Part shown: positions 1 through 11,140 of the stretch, one piece after another
Position numbering within the stretch: the first letter of the stretch is position 1
Layout: every line of letters begins with the position of its first letter
Origin: Cylindrotheca closterium
Lineage: Eukaryota > Bacillariophyta > Bacillariophyceae > Bacillariales > Bacillariaceae
Direction: 5' to 3'
Assembly (NCBI GenBank): GCA_933822405.4
Contig: CAKOGP040001881.1
Span: 62,001-126,000, forward strand
Length of the DNA stretch: 64,000 bases
The notes under the pieces: model-generated
The model's input: the letters and a program-made list of their open reading frames with translations, nothing else
The model's database searches: none
Told to the model about the DNA's origin: nothing
Position numbers and translations under genes: made by a program

Positions 1-838
1 AGTGAACAGAGTGGTTCGTTACTTCGCCAGACATTAATGAATGTTGATGAATGTTTTGTTTACAGGGTACCACCGATGGCAACAAGTGGTGGACACCGAG
101 CTGAGAACTGGGACCTTTCCACCCCACTAGAAACTTGTGGTCTCCAAGTGGAGCGGCGCGACAATGATCTTTTTCTACTTTTTACAACCGAGAGCCATAC
201 GAAGCTTTTCGCATTGGCGAAATGTCAAAGTAATCCTGCGCGTAGTGTGGAGCCTGTTATGGATAGGTACGTTTGGGGTGCGATCTGCAAACAAAGGAAA
301 GTTCCGGTTTCTTACCTTCAACACGCCAACAAATAGTTCCAGATATTTTGTAACCCACATTCAAAACAACCAAGGGAAGTCAGCATTGATTGGATTTGGA
401 TTTCGCGAGCGCGATGTGGCAATCGACTTGCTAGGAAACTTGCAGCAGTTTCAAAAGTCAATCGAACGAGAGCTACAAGCGAAGAGCATGAAAGTGAAGG
501 AGATCCCAAAGCTGGGAGAAGGAGAGAAGATTCACGTCAATCTAGGAACAAGCAAACGAAAATCTGCAAACGCTAGTAGTAAGAAAAAGAATTCAGGTGG
601 CCCATTCTTGTTGAAGAAACCACCAAAATTTGCTTCAGCTGAAGAAGATATGATTTCTAATGTATCTGATATGGATCTGGCTGCAAAAAAAGGCAGCTTT
701 GCGGGCCCGGAACCAGAGAGTATAGCGGCTCAAACCACTCCTTTGTCTATTAGTGGTGGAGCGGATGATGAATTTGATGAACTTGGAGATGATTGGAATG
801 ATTTTCAAGAGGCAACTCAGAGTGGTTCACCGTCATAG
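1..838 (+). CDS. NECAP: NECAP-like endocytic adaptor (5' end outside window)
   Basis: Exons 1-266 and 337-838, with a 70-nt intron. The frame is open from base 1, so the true start lies to the left; the residues before the first in-window ATG (37) still resemble the NECAP N-terminus. The protein shows the NECAP PH-like (PHear) fold signature: FVYRVPP, then ENWDLSTPL, and after splicing SSRYFVTHIQ and ALIGFGFRERD. NECAP proteins bind the AP-2 adaptor and act in clathrin-coated vesicle formation at the plasma membrane (family knowledge). The long Lys/Ser-rich tail ends in an acidic stretch with DDWNDF, which fits the WxxF motif NECAPs use to bind adaptor ear domains (inference). A paralogue lies at 13043-13612 on the other strand. 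Confidence 0.88.
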
Positions 839-1279
839 CAAAGGGCCCATCTCAAGTGTCTGGACGAATTCTATCGTTTCTATTTCTTGAAGATGGACGA
901 TAAAAGATGCAAATACTGTACTGTCGATGCAATGAATGCTGCCCCCCTCACTCCGTACCTCCGACTCGCGGAACGTTGTCAGAACTCGTTTTCTAGAAGC
1001 AGCAACTGGAGATACCACCACGTACAGTACCAACCACTCTTTATCCACCTTCGAAATTGAGGACTCATAATACTGCAGTACAGACAATTTATTTCGCTCC
1101 TATGATACTGTACCGGTAGTTGCTTCAACCATCCTCGCCATCCCAATTTTCGGAGTGAAGTCTTCTTCCGGGTTCTTTTTCATTTGAGGTCCCAAATATC
1201 TTTTGGGGGCATTTCATTTTTGGCACGCAGTGTGTGTGTTGTGGCATAAACCAAAATTGAAACAAAGAACCAACCAACG
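839..1279. other. Intergenic gap
   Basis: No convincing gene on either strand. It holds one copy of the GTAC-rich intergenic motif (about 1106-1118, ending taccggtag) and the presumed promoter and 5' UTR of the SDR gene that starts at 1280. Confidence 0.6.
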
Positions 1280-2222
1280 ATGGCAGCACGCACAGGAAAA
1301 GCTCTGTTTGATTTGGAGCGTAAGGTGGCACTTGTAACAGGAGCTAGTTCTGGTTTAGGGTATGACTTCGCTGCTTTGGTGTTTCTTTCATCTCTCCGTC
1401 GCTTTCTTTCTCCTATTCTTCTACTTACTAATTCGTTCATCATAAAACAGACGAGCCATGGCAACTGCACTTGCGACAGTTGGATGCGAAGTCATTCTAG
1501 CTGCTAGACGTGTTGATATGCTCGAGGAAGCGGCGTCAGAAATCAGTCAACTCTCTAAAAATGATAATGTGTCGCACGTTCAAGCTGATTTGATGACGGA
1601 CGAGGGCGTGAGCGCGCTGGCTGATTACTGTCTCTCATTGGATCATTCTCCAGATATTCTTATTAATGCCGCGGGAGTCAATCTAAGACAGCCGGAAGAA
1701 GCTATCACTCCTGAGTCCTGGGACACGACATTGCACTTAAACCTCAAGGTTCCATATTTCTTGGCGCGGCAATTGGCTCCGAACATGAAGGAGAGAAACT
1801 GGGGCAAGATTGTTAACATTGCTAGTCTGCAATCTGAACGTGCAATGCCAAATAGCATCCCCTATGGTGCCTCCAAAGGTGAGTACTCGCTAATGAATTG
1901 ATTCTTTCTCTGATAAGAGTGTTCATATTGAAGTTATCCTCTTTCAGGTGGAGTGAGCCAGTTGACAAGAGCCATGGCCGAAGAATGGAGCAAAGACGGC
2001 ATTTGTGTGAATGCCATTGGCCCTGGTTTTTTCCCTACAGAACTCACAGCCAAGGTATTCGCTGATGATGAGCGTGCCAACAGATTGGCTGCACAAACAT
2101 GCATCGGGCGCAACGGAACTATGCAAGATGTTCATGGCTTGACCATCTTCCTATGCTCACATGCCTCTGATTATATCACTGGACAAACAATCTTTTGTGA
2201 CGGCGGCTTCACTGCGAAATAG
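1280..2222 (+). CDS. Short-chain dehydrogenase/reductase (SDR), classical type
   Basis: Exons 1280-1359, 1451-1878 and 1948-2222 give 260 aa, the usual length for a classical SDR. The nucleotide-binding TGxxxGxG motif (TGASSGLG, near residue 20) is split by the first intron right after its last Gly. The NNAG position reads INAAG, the catalytic Ser is in NIASL and the YxxxK motif is YGASK, followed by the usual PGFF segment and a C-terminal DGG. An NAD(P)H-dependent oxidoreductase of the gluconate 5-dehydrogenase / 3-oxoacyl-ACP reductase group is the best description. No targeting peptide is obvious, so it is probably cytosolic. The substrate cannot be assigned from sequence. Confidence 0.9.
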
Positions 2223-2579
2223 ACTATAAATTTCAGGGCCGAGCTTTCTCTGACATTGAATCAACGATCATTTGAGTTTGCTAATTAGATATAGATATGA
2301 GTAATAATTCTGGTATATCAAAATCAAGGTGAAGTACTCGTACCATGCATCCACAGCATTGGAAAACATGAAAAACATCCAGGCAGATTACTGACTATTA
2401 TGACAAAGAGAGGGATCGGATAAATAATCCATCGTCGGAGGGAAATCTGCAAAAATGCTGTCGAATGAATCAATCTCTCGTTTGTCTGTCACACGCAATG
2501 GACCACCACAATTTTTGCAACTCAACCTAACCTACAGTACCGGTACTCGTACCGTAACCCAACCCCGAACAAAACATAC
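2223..2579. other. Intergenic gap with GTAC-motif cluster
   Basis: No gene seen. A GTAC-rich cluster lies at about 2535-2560 (cagtaccggtactcgtaccg), just upstream of the small ORF at 2580. Confidence 0.55.
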
Positions 2580-2873
2580 ATGAATATGACCGAGAATAAT
2601 CATACAATCAATCACCCATCGCGGAAAACATCAATACTACCAGAGATAACTGACGAGTTGCTAGAACTTCATAGGGCAGAGATTGCAGCAATGAACCAGG
2701 CGACGAACAGAGACGACGAACACAAAGAGTGTGGTGGAATTCCATCCAAGTTATTGGTGGCGTGCAGTGCTCTCAGCCTGATTGTTCTCGCGGGGACGGT
2801 CTTGTTGATCACTTACTATGAGCCAAACGAAATCGAACAATCTCCGACATCTACACCAACAGCAATTCCATGA
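2580..2873 (+). CDS. Small single-pass membrane protein ORF, possibly a truncated gene
   Basis: A 97-aa ORF with a polar N-terminus, one strong hydrophobic segment (about residues 60-80, LLVACSALSLIVLAGTVLLI) and a short tail ending in PTSTPTAIP. This is how the N-terminal part of many diatom membrane-anchored leucine-rich-repeat proteins looks (polar head, TM, Pro/Thr linker), but no repeats follow here before the stop. It may be a relic of such a gene, a genuine small membrane protein, or a chance ORF. No spliced continuation was found in the next 350 bp. Confidence 0.35.
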   Translation: MNMTENNHTINHPSRKTSILPEITDELLELHRAEIAAMNQATNRDDEHKECGGIPSKLLVACSALSLIVLAGTVLLITYYEPNEIEQSPTSTPTAIP

Positions 2874-3220
2874 TCACTATAAGTACCAAAGTGGTGGAAA
2901 CCGAGACAAAACCAAGAATTCGACCTTGGAGACTTTTATGGTGGAGGGTAATAGAGACCAAGTCGTTCATCGAAAAAATTCTTGGAATTTTTTGTGGTTA
3001 GATTGAAAAAAATTCTTTTTTGCAGTCAGGACTATGCTTGAGTGGCTGGAAGCGTGACATTCAAGATATCATTTTCCTAGAGAAGAATACAAACGCTGTC
3101 AGAACGAGGAATGAAAAGACACGGGCTAGCGCTTTAGAGGTTTGAAAGAACTGCATGTTTTTCCCATACCTGTTGGATTCTGCTCTCCGCCATAAAGCAG
3201 CGCCTCAAAGGAACACTGTA
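2874..3220. other. Gap between the small ORF and the MLO-like gene
   Basis: No gene seen. An AT-rich stretch at about 2975-3025 repeats aaaaattctt-type sequence. The rest is presumably the 3' flank of the minus-strand MLO-like gene. Confidence 0.5.
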
Positions 3221-6200
3221 TTATGCTAATATTGATTTGCGCCGTCTGCTCGTTTCATTTTGGTCGTGTTTGTGGACAACTGTCAAAAAGTCACAAAGCT
3301 CATCAATGTTGTTTTCACCGAAATGAGATAATTTTTGGTTGAGCTTTTCCTTGCCACAAGAGTAGGCGATTGTTTGGGCCCATTGCAATGCAATATTCTT
3401 CCGCAACGGACCATTTGCTTCATCCTCCACAGTTGAATCGTTGACGTACATCTCTGCATCGTCCAAGTCGGAATAGAATCGAAGGAGCAACGAGTAGTGT
3501 TCAGAAACAAGCCGAAGTCGATCTTCCTTTACTCCTTGCCACCTGAAGCTTCGAGAAGCGCCCTGTGGGGCGCGCTGGTGATCTGACCAGCACTCCGACT
3601 CCAATTCATCTAGTCCATCACTTTCGACCCTAGCTCCTTCACTTTCGGTAGCCGGGAGACGGCGTTCTACATGAATCTGAGTGACATCCGAAAGCTTAAG
3701 GTGCCCCACAATCCTCCGTCCAAGCTGGGCGAAAGATCGTGCAATCTCACGGAGTTGTACTCCCTTTCCTCCGCGAGTTTTTCTTAGGGCAAAAAGCGCT
3801 TTCTTTTCTTTCTTGGTCATAGCTTCTAGATTCCCAACATCAAACGCTTCATAATAGACACATTCAAACTCAGTCAAGAGAACATCAATTGTTGCAAAAT
3901 CTGTCAGGATTGGCAACATCTTTCGATCACAGCGTCTTATGCTGCGGATTAGTGGAGCGGTTGGTGCATAGAAATCGGTGTGGTGCTCTTCTGTATCTTG
4001 TCCAACCTCGTGCCCATTTGTACTCAGGTTTACGTTCACTGAATGATGCGAATCAAAAAGATTACGTTCGCTTTCCTCTTCAAGAGCAGGCAGATCAGTT
4101 GTTTGCTCCAGCAATTTTGGCATCACATCGACGTCGTTATGATTGGTTCCGTTTGAACTACGTGGCACAAGGTCATTCAATTTAGCATCCACAGTCGGGG
4201 GTTGCCGCTCGAGACCAGTCGATGATCGCGCGGTGTTGTCATCAATAACTTCAATCCCGAGCATGCAGTGTAGCACTTCAGCACTGAAGTGGCCATATTG
4301 CTCGACAATGTTGGGATACTCAATTATCGCCCTTTCCCATATCTGAATTGGTGTTCCTACCGTTTGATGCATGAAGTCGCTGCGTTGATTCATTGGTGTG
4401 TTCTTTATTTCGAGTGTTGGCTCGGCGTTGTCAGTATCAACAAACGAATCTTCATGTTTATTGAGACGATCAACAATAAAACGTCCCACAGCAAACCGAA
4501 AGATGCGTAGCGCGATAAGAGACGTCAAGGGCTCGATGTCTCCGAGGCCTCCATATGTCCTGGATCCAAAGACATCACAGCAACTATAGTTGGCATCGTA
4601 TTCAGAAGTATCACAACATCGTTCGAATTCAGCAAAGAAAAGAAGAGCAAGACAGCCACTTGAGACAAAGATGTCAAGGACTGCTGCTGAAATTGCGACC
4701 CGCTGGTCGTTTTGTTTGTTATTGATAGGGAGAAAAAGGAAAAGGATCAGAAAGCCACTTAAGATGAAGAGGCCGTACCACATTGTTTCCATCCAAAAGG
4801 CTATCCTAAGCGTGAGTTCCCAGGTGTTATCGCTGCGTGCTATGGCTCCTGTCGTCGAAAGCATCACTTCGACACGGTCGCCAACAACGAAGAATGCAAC
4901 CAAAGTACCAAAGACATGACTGGATGTTCGGTAGCGTTGGCTAAGAAAGAAGTCCCGCACCATTATAATCACTTGATGGAAACAGGATTTATGAGACGAG
5001 CTAGTGTCCCCACAAATTTCTTCGCCGGGTTCCGTTAAATGAACTTTCACATCACTCAAACCTCCAATAGAAGCGTCCGTTGCACCATCCAAAGAATTTC
5101 GTGAGCTCTTCATAATCTCGACATCTGGAATAGTGCCTGCCAAAACGTGATCAAGATTTTCAATCACGTCCGAGGCTTTGATTTTGTTGGATTCGCGAGG
5201 ACTGGGCAGTGCTAGAGTCTGAGCGTTCCATTGTCGCACTATGGCAGATTCGGATCTAGCTTTGAGCCTAGCTTGCTTCCGTCGTCTTCGGCGTGTTGCG
5301 CGTAGTTCGGGTCCTGGATTTGAAATGGAATCCTTCATCCTTTCTTCATCCTCAACTTTGGTTATCATGTGCCAGGACTGTATCAATCCAGAAGCAGAAA
5401 CTGTTTTGTTCTTATTCTTCCTATTTGCAGCCCGCTCAGCGCGATCCCGACGAGTGATCTCACTATCATCAACAGCTTTCTGTGGATCTACAGGTGTTTC
5501 GGTCGCTTCGGGACGATTTCCATTTGTACCATCTCGAATGACATTCCCCATCGCCCGCATCAAAGCGACTCCATCTGAAGTTGCTTTCCGTCTTGTTTGA
5601 CGGCGATCACGTTGCCTCAAGCTATTCCTTGAATTCTCAGGAAGCAAGTTACGTAAGGATGCTGTATCTGACTGAACAAGCTCTGCCAAGATATGAGTCT
5701 TGTCGTTCGAAATGGCGTAGTCATCCGGCGTGGTCGCGACAATCTCATCGAAGTCAGGTGTTTTCAAGGTAGACTTGTGATCAGTTGATATACTATCCCC
5801 TGCAACAGACACTGTGCCAGCATCAAGCTTCTCTGGTTGAGCGAGAATTTTTAGTCCCAAACGCCGAGCATCTTCGAGCCGATGAATCGCTACTGTTTCC
5901 GTCAAGTTCTCCTTACTAACCAGATATCCAAGAGAGGTGCATAGCGTGTACTGAGGAAGCGCTTTCGACAAGACAAATACGAAAATGATGTAGCAAGCAA
6001 GAACTGCAACCAAATAGTAATACGGCTCAAAGGTTGTCAGGGACTTCCAGTACATCAGCACGATGGCCAGTGCAAGAGCATATCCGAATTGCATAAACTG
6101 GATAATCGTAATAACAAACTCTGGCTCGCCAAACCAAAAGAGGTTCAATTGTTGCCGAACTCCTTTCGCCCTGGTTTCGTCATCCATACCCTTCAAATCG

Positions 6201-7265
6201 TATTTCGTGGTCCTGAATGATCAAAGAACTCATGAACTCGGGATTTACGAATCATCAGCAACGGCAGCAAAATCGGTAATTGGACGTACATGATGGTTCG
6301 AAATGTGCTTCTCATTTTGAAGTAGAGAATCACTGTTATGAAAATAAAGATCAACAACATACAGAAGAAAATGGAGGTCATGAAGTTTCCTATCAATTTT
6401 TGATCCTCGTATACATAGGCAACCATTCCCATTCCAAAATATATTAGATTCAGCCCACCAGTAAGCATCAACCACGCCCCTCCAGAAACGTGGACCAACC
6501 GTGTTAGGACGCGAGCTTCTGATCTTTTCAAGTAGTCACTAACTTTCAGTGTTAGGGGCAAATTCTCCTGGCGTAACAAGTGCACGCGCAAAGAATGGAA
6601 ATTTACTCTGACTAGTAGATCAGAGTATCTTCCTTGGAGACCAGGATTTTTTATGCTCTGTATCAAGTTCCGGAAAACGCCTTGTACGGTGAAATCTCTG
6701 TCACGGCTGTGATCGAGCTTCTCTCGAAGCTTATCGAACTCTTCTCTTATGGCAACATAATGGTCGAGGTCGATTTTCTCCGTGTCAACCCATTGTTTTT
6801 TACTTGTCCTCATGGTTGCTGCCGCGACGATAACTGTTTGGAACGCATTGAAGATTGCCTAGAGGTTCCCCACACAAATTAGGTGATTACGTGATACATA
6901 GTGTAAAGTTTAAGCATGCAGAATTCACTTACCACATAAAAGAGGCAAAAATGAACATCCGCGAACACAGACTTCTTTGCCTTGTTGTAGTCCTTGTAAT
7001 ATTTTAGGATGAGGTAGACGACCAATTCGACGACTCCAAGGGTCGATAGTTCGCTGTAGACACTATGAAGCACCTCACCGAATAACGGCCGTCCTTTTGC
7101 GGCATGTTCCAATTTATGCTTTACACTTTCAACAAACAGGATGAGCACCAAAGTTTGCACCCCGATTGAAACGACGGTGTAGTCAATCGTAGATTCGGAA
7201 TCATCATATGCTTTCAAGATGCGTTCGTAAATACTAGACATCTCATCATCGTCATAATCAGACAT
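3221..7265 (-). CDS. MLO-like multipass membrane protein with a second membrane domain
   Basis: Exons (5' to 3' on minus) 7265-6933, 6858-6290 and 6212-3221 give 1297 aa. ATG at 7265 is the first ATG after the upstream non-coding sequence. About seven TM segments occur in residues 1-390 (near 25-45, 68-88, 100-125, 234-262, 270-292, 332-355, 366-384). The segment LFWFGEPEFVITIIQF and, after TM7, LPQYTLCTSLGYLV match the plant MLO pattern (FWFxxP...; LPxYxxVxxMG). MLO proteins are plasma-membrane or endomembrane proteins linked to calcium signalling and powdery-mildew susceptibility in plants. Unlike plant MLO (about 500-600 aa), this one continues with a long polar region and a second hydrophobic domain (about residues 731-881, four segments, with Cys-rich loop FERCCDTSEY...SCC) and a long polar tail. 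The function of that part is unknown. Confidence 0.75.
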
Positions 7266-7581
7266 TTGGAAGCTCCTGAAAATTGAGATGCGTCCGGGTC
7301 GTTTATTCTCGTTCAGAGTTTTGCTATTATTCCTTCTTTGCAGCAATCTGCACGAATTCAGATGAACGAGATGTTCGAAGAGTGGTGTTATTTTTTAAAA
7401 AATAGCTGTTGATGTCCATCATGGAAATCTTCGTACGTCTGTCCCTTGCTCGTCGGCGTCTCGTCGATCGCACTGATCGCGTCAGCCTGCAGGTACTGGT
7501 ACCTGGTACGAGTACCAATCAAATTTCCCATTGTCATCTTCAATTTTGTCTTATTGTCATCAATAACGAAGAGCACAAAGT
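7266..7581. other. Divergent promoter region with GTAC-motif cluster
   Basis: Lies between the MLO-like gene (minus) and the G-patch gene (plus). It contains the GTAC-rich cluster at about 7491-7520 (ggtactggtacctggtacga). No gene seen. Confidence 0.55.
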
Positions 7582-8304
7582 ATGACAAAAGAGTCCATCG
7601 CAAGCCGCAGCTCCTTTTTAGATATTGCAGGCTCAAAGCTGCGTTCTCGTTTGACAAGTCAGGTAAACGAGTCGGCTTCAGAAGGTGTAACCAGCAAGTT
7701 TGCAAGGCGTCACTTGGAAAAGTTAGGATGGACAGAAGGAACTGGTTTGGGAAAGCGGCGATCGGGGATCACGACGCACATCAAGGTGCAAAAGCGTGCT
7801 GATGAACAAGGTGGTCTTGGAAAATCTGTTGTGGATGAGAATCTGAAGATTGGAAGCGAGTGGTGGAAGTCCAGTACTGGGGATGTTCTTGCAAAGCTCG
7901 CCAGTAACAAGAAGAAAAAGAGCAAGAAGAAGGACAAGAAGGACAAAAAGAAGGAGAAGAAGGGCAAAGAGAAAAAGAAAATATTCACCGACGAAGAACT
8001 CTTCCAGGCAACTGGGGGTGCTCGCTTTGGTATGAGACAAGGTGCCCGCCAGGAAGGGAAATGGACGCGAACTGAAAAAAGCAAGACTCTGCGCAGTCAA
8101 GAGGAAGCTGCAAAACAGCAGGTTGAATGGGATGGAAAAGCTGCTCCAAAAGTCATTCTAAAGGCGGATAGTGATGGCAAAAAGAAGAAAAGGAAACGGT
8201 CCCGAGACGAGGACGAGGTCGAATCATCGTCTGTTCAAGACAACTCAACTGAGGAACAGAGAAAGAGAAAACGAAAGAAAAAGGACAAGAAGAAGGAGTC
8301 ATGA
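7582..8304 (+). CDS. GPATCH4: G-patch domain protein, GPATCH4-like
   Basis: Single exon, 240 aa. Residues about 38-85 form a G-patch: KFARRHLEKLGWTEGTGLG, then KRRSGITTHIKV and, later, the G-rich end GGLGK. G-patch proteins bind and activate DEAH-box RNA helicases. The KFARxxLxxxGWTEGxGLG form matches the GPATCH4 (nucleolar, DHX15-binding) group. The rest is Lys-rich, with runs of KKKSKKKDKKDKKKEKK near residues 110-135 and another near the C-terminus; these are likely nuclear/nucleolar localisation signals. A conserved middle segment (about residues 138-175, FTDEELFQATGG and GARQEGKW) also occurs in GPATCH4 proteins. Confidence 0.82.
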   Translation: MTKESIASRSSFLDIAGSKLRSRLTSQVNESASEGVTSKFARRHLEKLGWTEGTGLGKRRSGITTHIKVQKRADEQGGLGKSVVDENLKIGSEWWKSSTGDVLAKLASNKKKKSKKKDKKDKKKEKKGKEKKKIFTDEELFQATGGARFGMRQGARQEGKWTRTEKSKTLRSQEEAAKQQVEWDGKAAPKVILKADSDGKKKKRKRSRDEDEVESSSVQDNSTEEQRKRKRKKKDKKKES

Positions 8305-8521
8305 TGATGCTGTGAAATTTCTCCTGCAATGCAATTGCAAGTTGACGTACGAAAAGGCTGGGTCTATTCCCTTTTTCTGGTTTCATTTGCCTCGCCCACA
8401 AGGCTTGGGAAAAGTAATTGAGACGATATTTTTGGAGCGGACTATTTCCGATTGATTCGTTTATTCCAAATTACATTGACCACAATTGTATACGTTCTAC
8501 GAAATCCTATTTATATATAAA

Positions 8522-9703
8522 CTAGTCTATTCGAAATGGGTGACATGATGTAATTGCTTTTGAACAAGCCTTGCAGTGCTGCCTATCTTCTTCCCGAAGA
8601 TGTGTCCAAAGACATGTGTAACAGTACACGTGACCACAATTCGCCTCAACTGGAATTGTTATAGTCTCAGTGTGACACATTGGACACCGGCTGTTGGAGA
8701 AATCATGAGCATTGTGGTTACTACAAGTAGGTACCAGGTAGAAAAGAGAAGGAATCATTGGTCACGGGACGTACCTCTTGAAGCTCGAGTTGGCTGATAT
8801 GGAATTCCATAGCGGAAGTACGAAGCGGCGTCTGCGCAATTGTCAGAAACTGCAAGGGGTACAATAACACATTTGAGGCATAGCAATTTTCACTCACTGC
8901 AGTTCCTCCTTCCAGCTCAGCAACAGCTCTCGGCTCTCGCTGGCGGATCGGAGCAATGGAATCGCCAGGATTGGAACACAAGTCTGGAGCCACCTTTGCA
9001 CCCACCTTCGATGCGCAAACAGCACATGAATCGATTCGCCTTTCGAAATCAAGGGCATTGTAGGCGAGGAAACTGGTTCATATCGGAAGCCAGACAACCA
9101 CTTTTCAAGGTCAGGAATGACAGAAGCGTCATTTCGTATTCTTGTCCAGCATTTGAGTACCAAGAATAGTCGAAGGATAGGGATTGTCTTGTCAAATACT
9201 CCCAAACAAGTCTTCAAAGCTTTGTATTGTCGGTCCAGCGCCAAGGCTTCAGTAGATGAACTCTTTGCGTCTGGAGTTGCAGTTGATGCTGTTCTGTACG
9301 CGTTACATTTCTCTTCTACCAATCGCCTGATATGTGGCATCAATAGTTTCATAATTGCATAAACGAGTAGAGAAGTGGTAGGTGAACTTCTTATTGTAGT
9401 AAGTTTCAACCCCAGAGCTTTGCATGCAGGTGTATTTTCAGCACTCTTCACAGAGAGGGAGAAGGTGAGAAACGACAGTATTCTCTTGATATCAGATTTT
9501 GGAATCGAGAATGGAATGTACTTGAAGGTTTGCAGGAACTGGGGAAGTAGCAACGCGGACAGGTAGTCATCTAGCTCTCCACATTCCAGTGCTTTCGAAG
9601 CGAAACCGCGGGATTGCTTTGCAGGGTTGGTGTCTGAAGCAGCCATGCCGAACACCTTTGTGTTGGTCTCTTGTTTTCGTTCGTTTGACGAGTACCGTAA
9701 CAT
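8522..9703 (-). CDS. PEX2: Peroxin-2, RING-type E3 ligase of the peroxisomal membrane
   Basis: Exons 9703-8898, 8831-8775 and 8720-8522 give 353 aa, a normal PEX2 length. The N-terminal region is the hydrophobic Pex2/Pex12-type domain (FVLPLWNS at the end). The C-terminus is a C3HC4 RING: CPMC, CGHVYCYTCLWTHL, then CKAC. PEX2, PEX10 and PEX12 form the complex that ubiquitinates the import receptor PEX5 at the peroxisome. The second intron border is partly inferred: the first AG after the donor at 8897 gives a stop, while the AG 16 nt further on restores the frame. ATG at 9703 is used; MAAS a few codons later is an alternative. It is divergent from the RNase HII gene, 83 bp away. Confidence 0.82.
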
Positions 9704-9786
9704 AATGAGCGTTACATGTCACGCATCACCCAGATCCACAAAATACCAATATTGAATATTATGCTTCAAAATAATTTGTACTGTGA

Positions 9787-10803
9787 ATGAACTTGTTCTC
9801 AAAATCAACCTATTTCCTCTCTGTTACAACACTACGGGTATTCGCATTCCATTTAAATCACCGCAGTCATTTGCTTGAATACTCGGTTGAAATGACACTG
9901 CGTAGGAGCCCAAGACTACGCGCTTTCAATTCAAAGTCACTTGGCAACCAAGCCGACAACCAAAATGCCAACGAGAAACCGAAGTCAAAAAGAAAAAGGA
10001 CATCAAGCAAGACAGGGGCCAAAAAGGCTAAAGAAACAGCATCACCTGTCGCGAATGTGATGAGTTTACCAAGAAAACTTGAATTTGATGCTCTCAAAAA
10101 ATATCGGCATGTTTTGTCTATCGACGAAGCGGGGCGAGGACCACTTTGCGGTCCAGTTGTAGCCGCTGCTGTCATATATCCCAAAGGTCAGGTGTCTCTA
10201 GATGGAATTATTGATTCAAAGAAGGTAAGAACCGAGGACGCGCGAGAGCAACTTTATGAGAGTTTAATTGCACTCCCCAACATTCGCTGGGCCGTGTGTG
10301 TTATCGATGCAAAGAGGATTGATGAGATTAATATTTTGCAGGCCACGCTCGAGGCAATGAGGACGACTGCTATTGCTCTAACGGGAGCTTCGGACCTAAC
10401 CATCAGGCAAGTGTCTGAAGCATCAGTTAATGAAGAGGGGTGTTACGTCGTGACCTCGAATACCCATCAAAAAGGGGGAGACGATACGCCCAGTTCCGAC
10501 TGCAAAGAGTACTTTGCTCTCATTGATGGCAACAAAATACCAAAAGATATGCCTTGCGATGCAGAGTGTGTGGTAAAGGGCGATGGTAGAGAATTCTCGA
10601 TTGCTGCCGCCTCGATTTTGGCCAAAGTCACCAGAGATAGGCTGATGATTTCGTATGATGGAATCTATCCTATGTACGGTCTTTCCCGCCACAAAGGCTA
10701 CCCTACTGCAGCCCACGTTGCTGCTATCAAAGAAAATGGGATTTCGCCAATTCATCGGCGAACGTTTGCACCCATCAAACATATGGATCTCGGAGACGAA
10801 TGA
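9787..10803 (+). CDS. Ribonuclease HII with N-terminal extension
   Basis: Single exon, 338 aa. From about residue 110 it shows the RNase HII pattern: IDEAGRGPLCGPVVAAAV (catalytic Asp-Glu), IDSKK, INILQATLEAM, DGN, VKGDGREFSIAAASILAKVTRD, and the final MYGLSRHKGYPTAAH. The enzyme cuts the RNA strand of RNA-DNA hybrids and single ribonucleotides in DNA. The motif form is that of bacterial and organellar RNase HII rather than the eukaryotic RNase H2A subunit. The N-terminal 100 aa hold a hydrophobic/basic start and a Lys-rich part, so mitochondrial, plastid or nuclear targeting are all possible; MTLRRSPRLR (residue 36) is an alternative start. A 40-residue polar insertion sits before YFALIDGN. 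Confidence 0.87.
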   Translation: MNLFSKSTYFLSVTTLRVFAFHLNHRSHLLEYSVEMTLRRSPRLRAFNSKSLGNQADNQNANEKPKSKRKRTSSKTGAKKAKETASPVANVMSLPRKLEFDALKKYRHVLSIDEAGRGPLCGPVVAAAVIYPKGQVSLDGIIDSKKVRTEDAREQLYESLIALPNIRWAVCVIDAKRIDEINILQATLEAMRTTAIALTGASDLTIRQVSEASVNEEGCYVVTSNTHQKGGDDTPSSDCKEYFALIDGNKIPKDMPCDAECVVKGDGREFSIAAASILAKVTRDRLMISYDGIYPMYGLSRHKGYPTAAHVAAIKENGISPIHRRTFAPIKHMDLGDE

Positions 10804-11140
10804 GTTGAGGGAAGAAAGCATACTGTGAGTGTTAAATTAAAATCTTCAGTATAGTTGTATCTATGGAAAACAAAATGCCTGAAATATTCAGGGTTCAAGT
10901 TAGACCCATACTGTAGTTACGATAGCAGGTACTGGTACCCTGACCTTAGCTTCACCTGTCCGATCTACCTATTCCAAACGTACCTGGAACAGTAAAGTAC
11001 TAGGTCAAAATACCGGTAGGTGCGCGATTAGTCGGCTATACGGTCCGTACGTCAGCCAGCATAAAATATTGTTTCATCACTCCGACAGAACACAATTGAA
11101 ACATCGATCCCTGCTGATACCAGCACAAAAGACAGACACC
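10804..11140. other. Intergenic gap with GTAC motifs and an ACGTCA site
   Basis: No gene seen. GTAC-rich elements lie at about 10925-10942 and 10979-11020, and an ACGTCA element at 11049-11054, 87 bp before the next start codon. Confidence 0.55.

Noticed and set aside
6193..6813. Stop codon between the two MLO frames read as a frameshift or two genes
   Set aside because: A 77-nt GT-AG intron (6289-6213) joins them exactly in phase, so a single gene is simpler.
7710..8100. Two long antisense frames over the G-patch gene
   Set aside because: They are mirror images of the Lys-rich coding sequence (Phe/Leu/Ser runs) and have no independent support.
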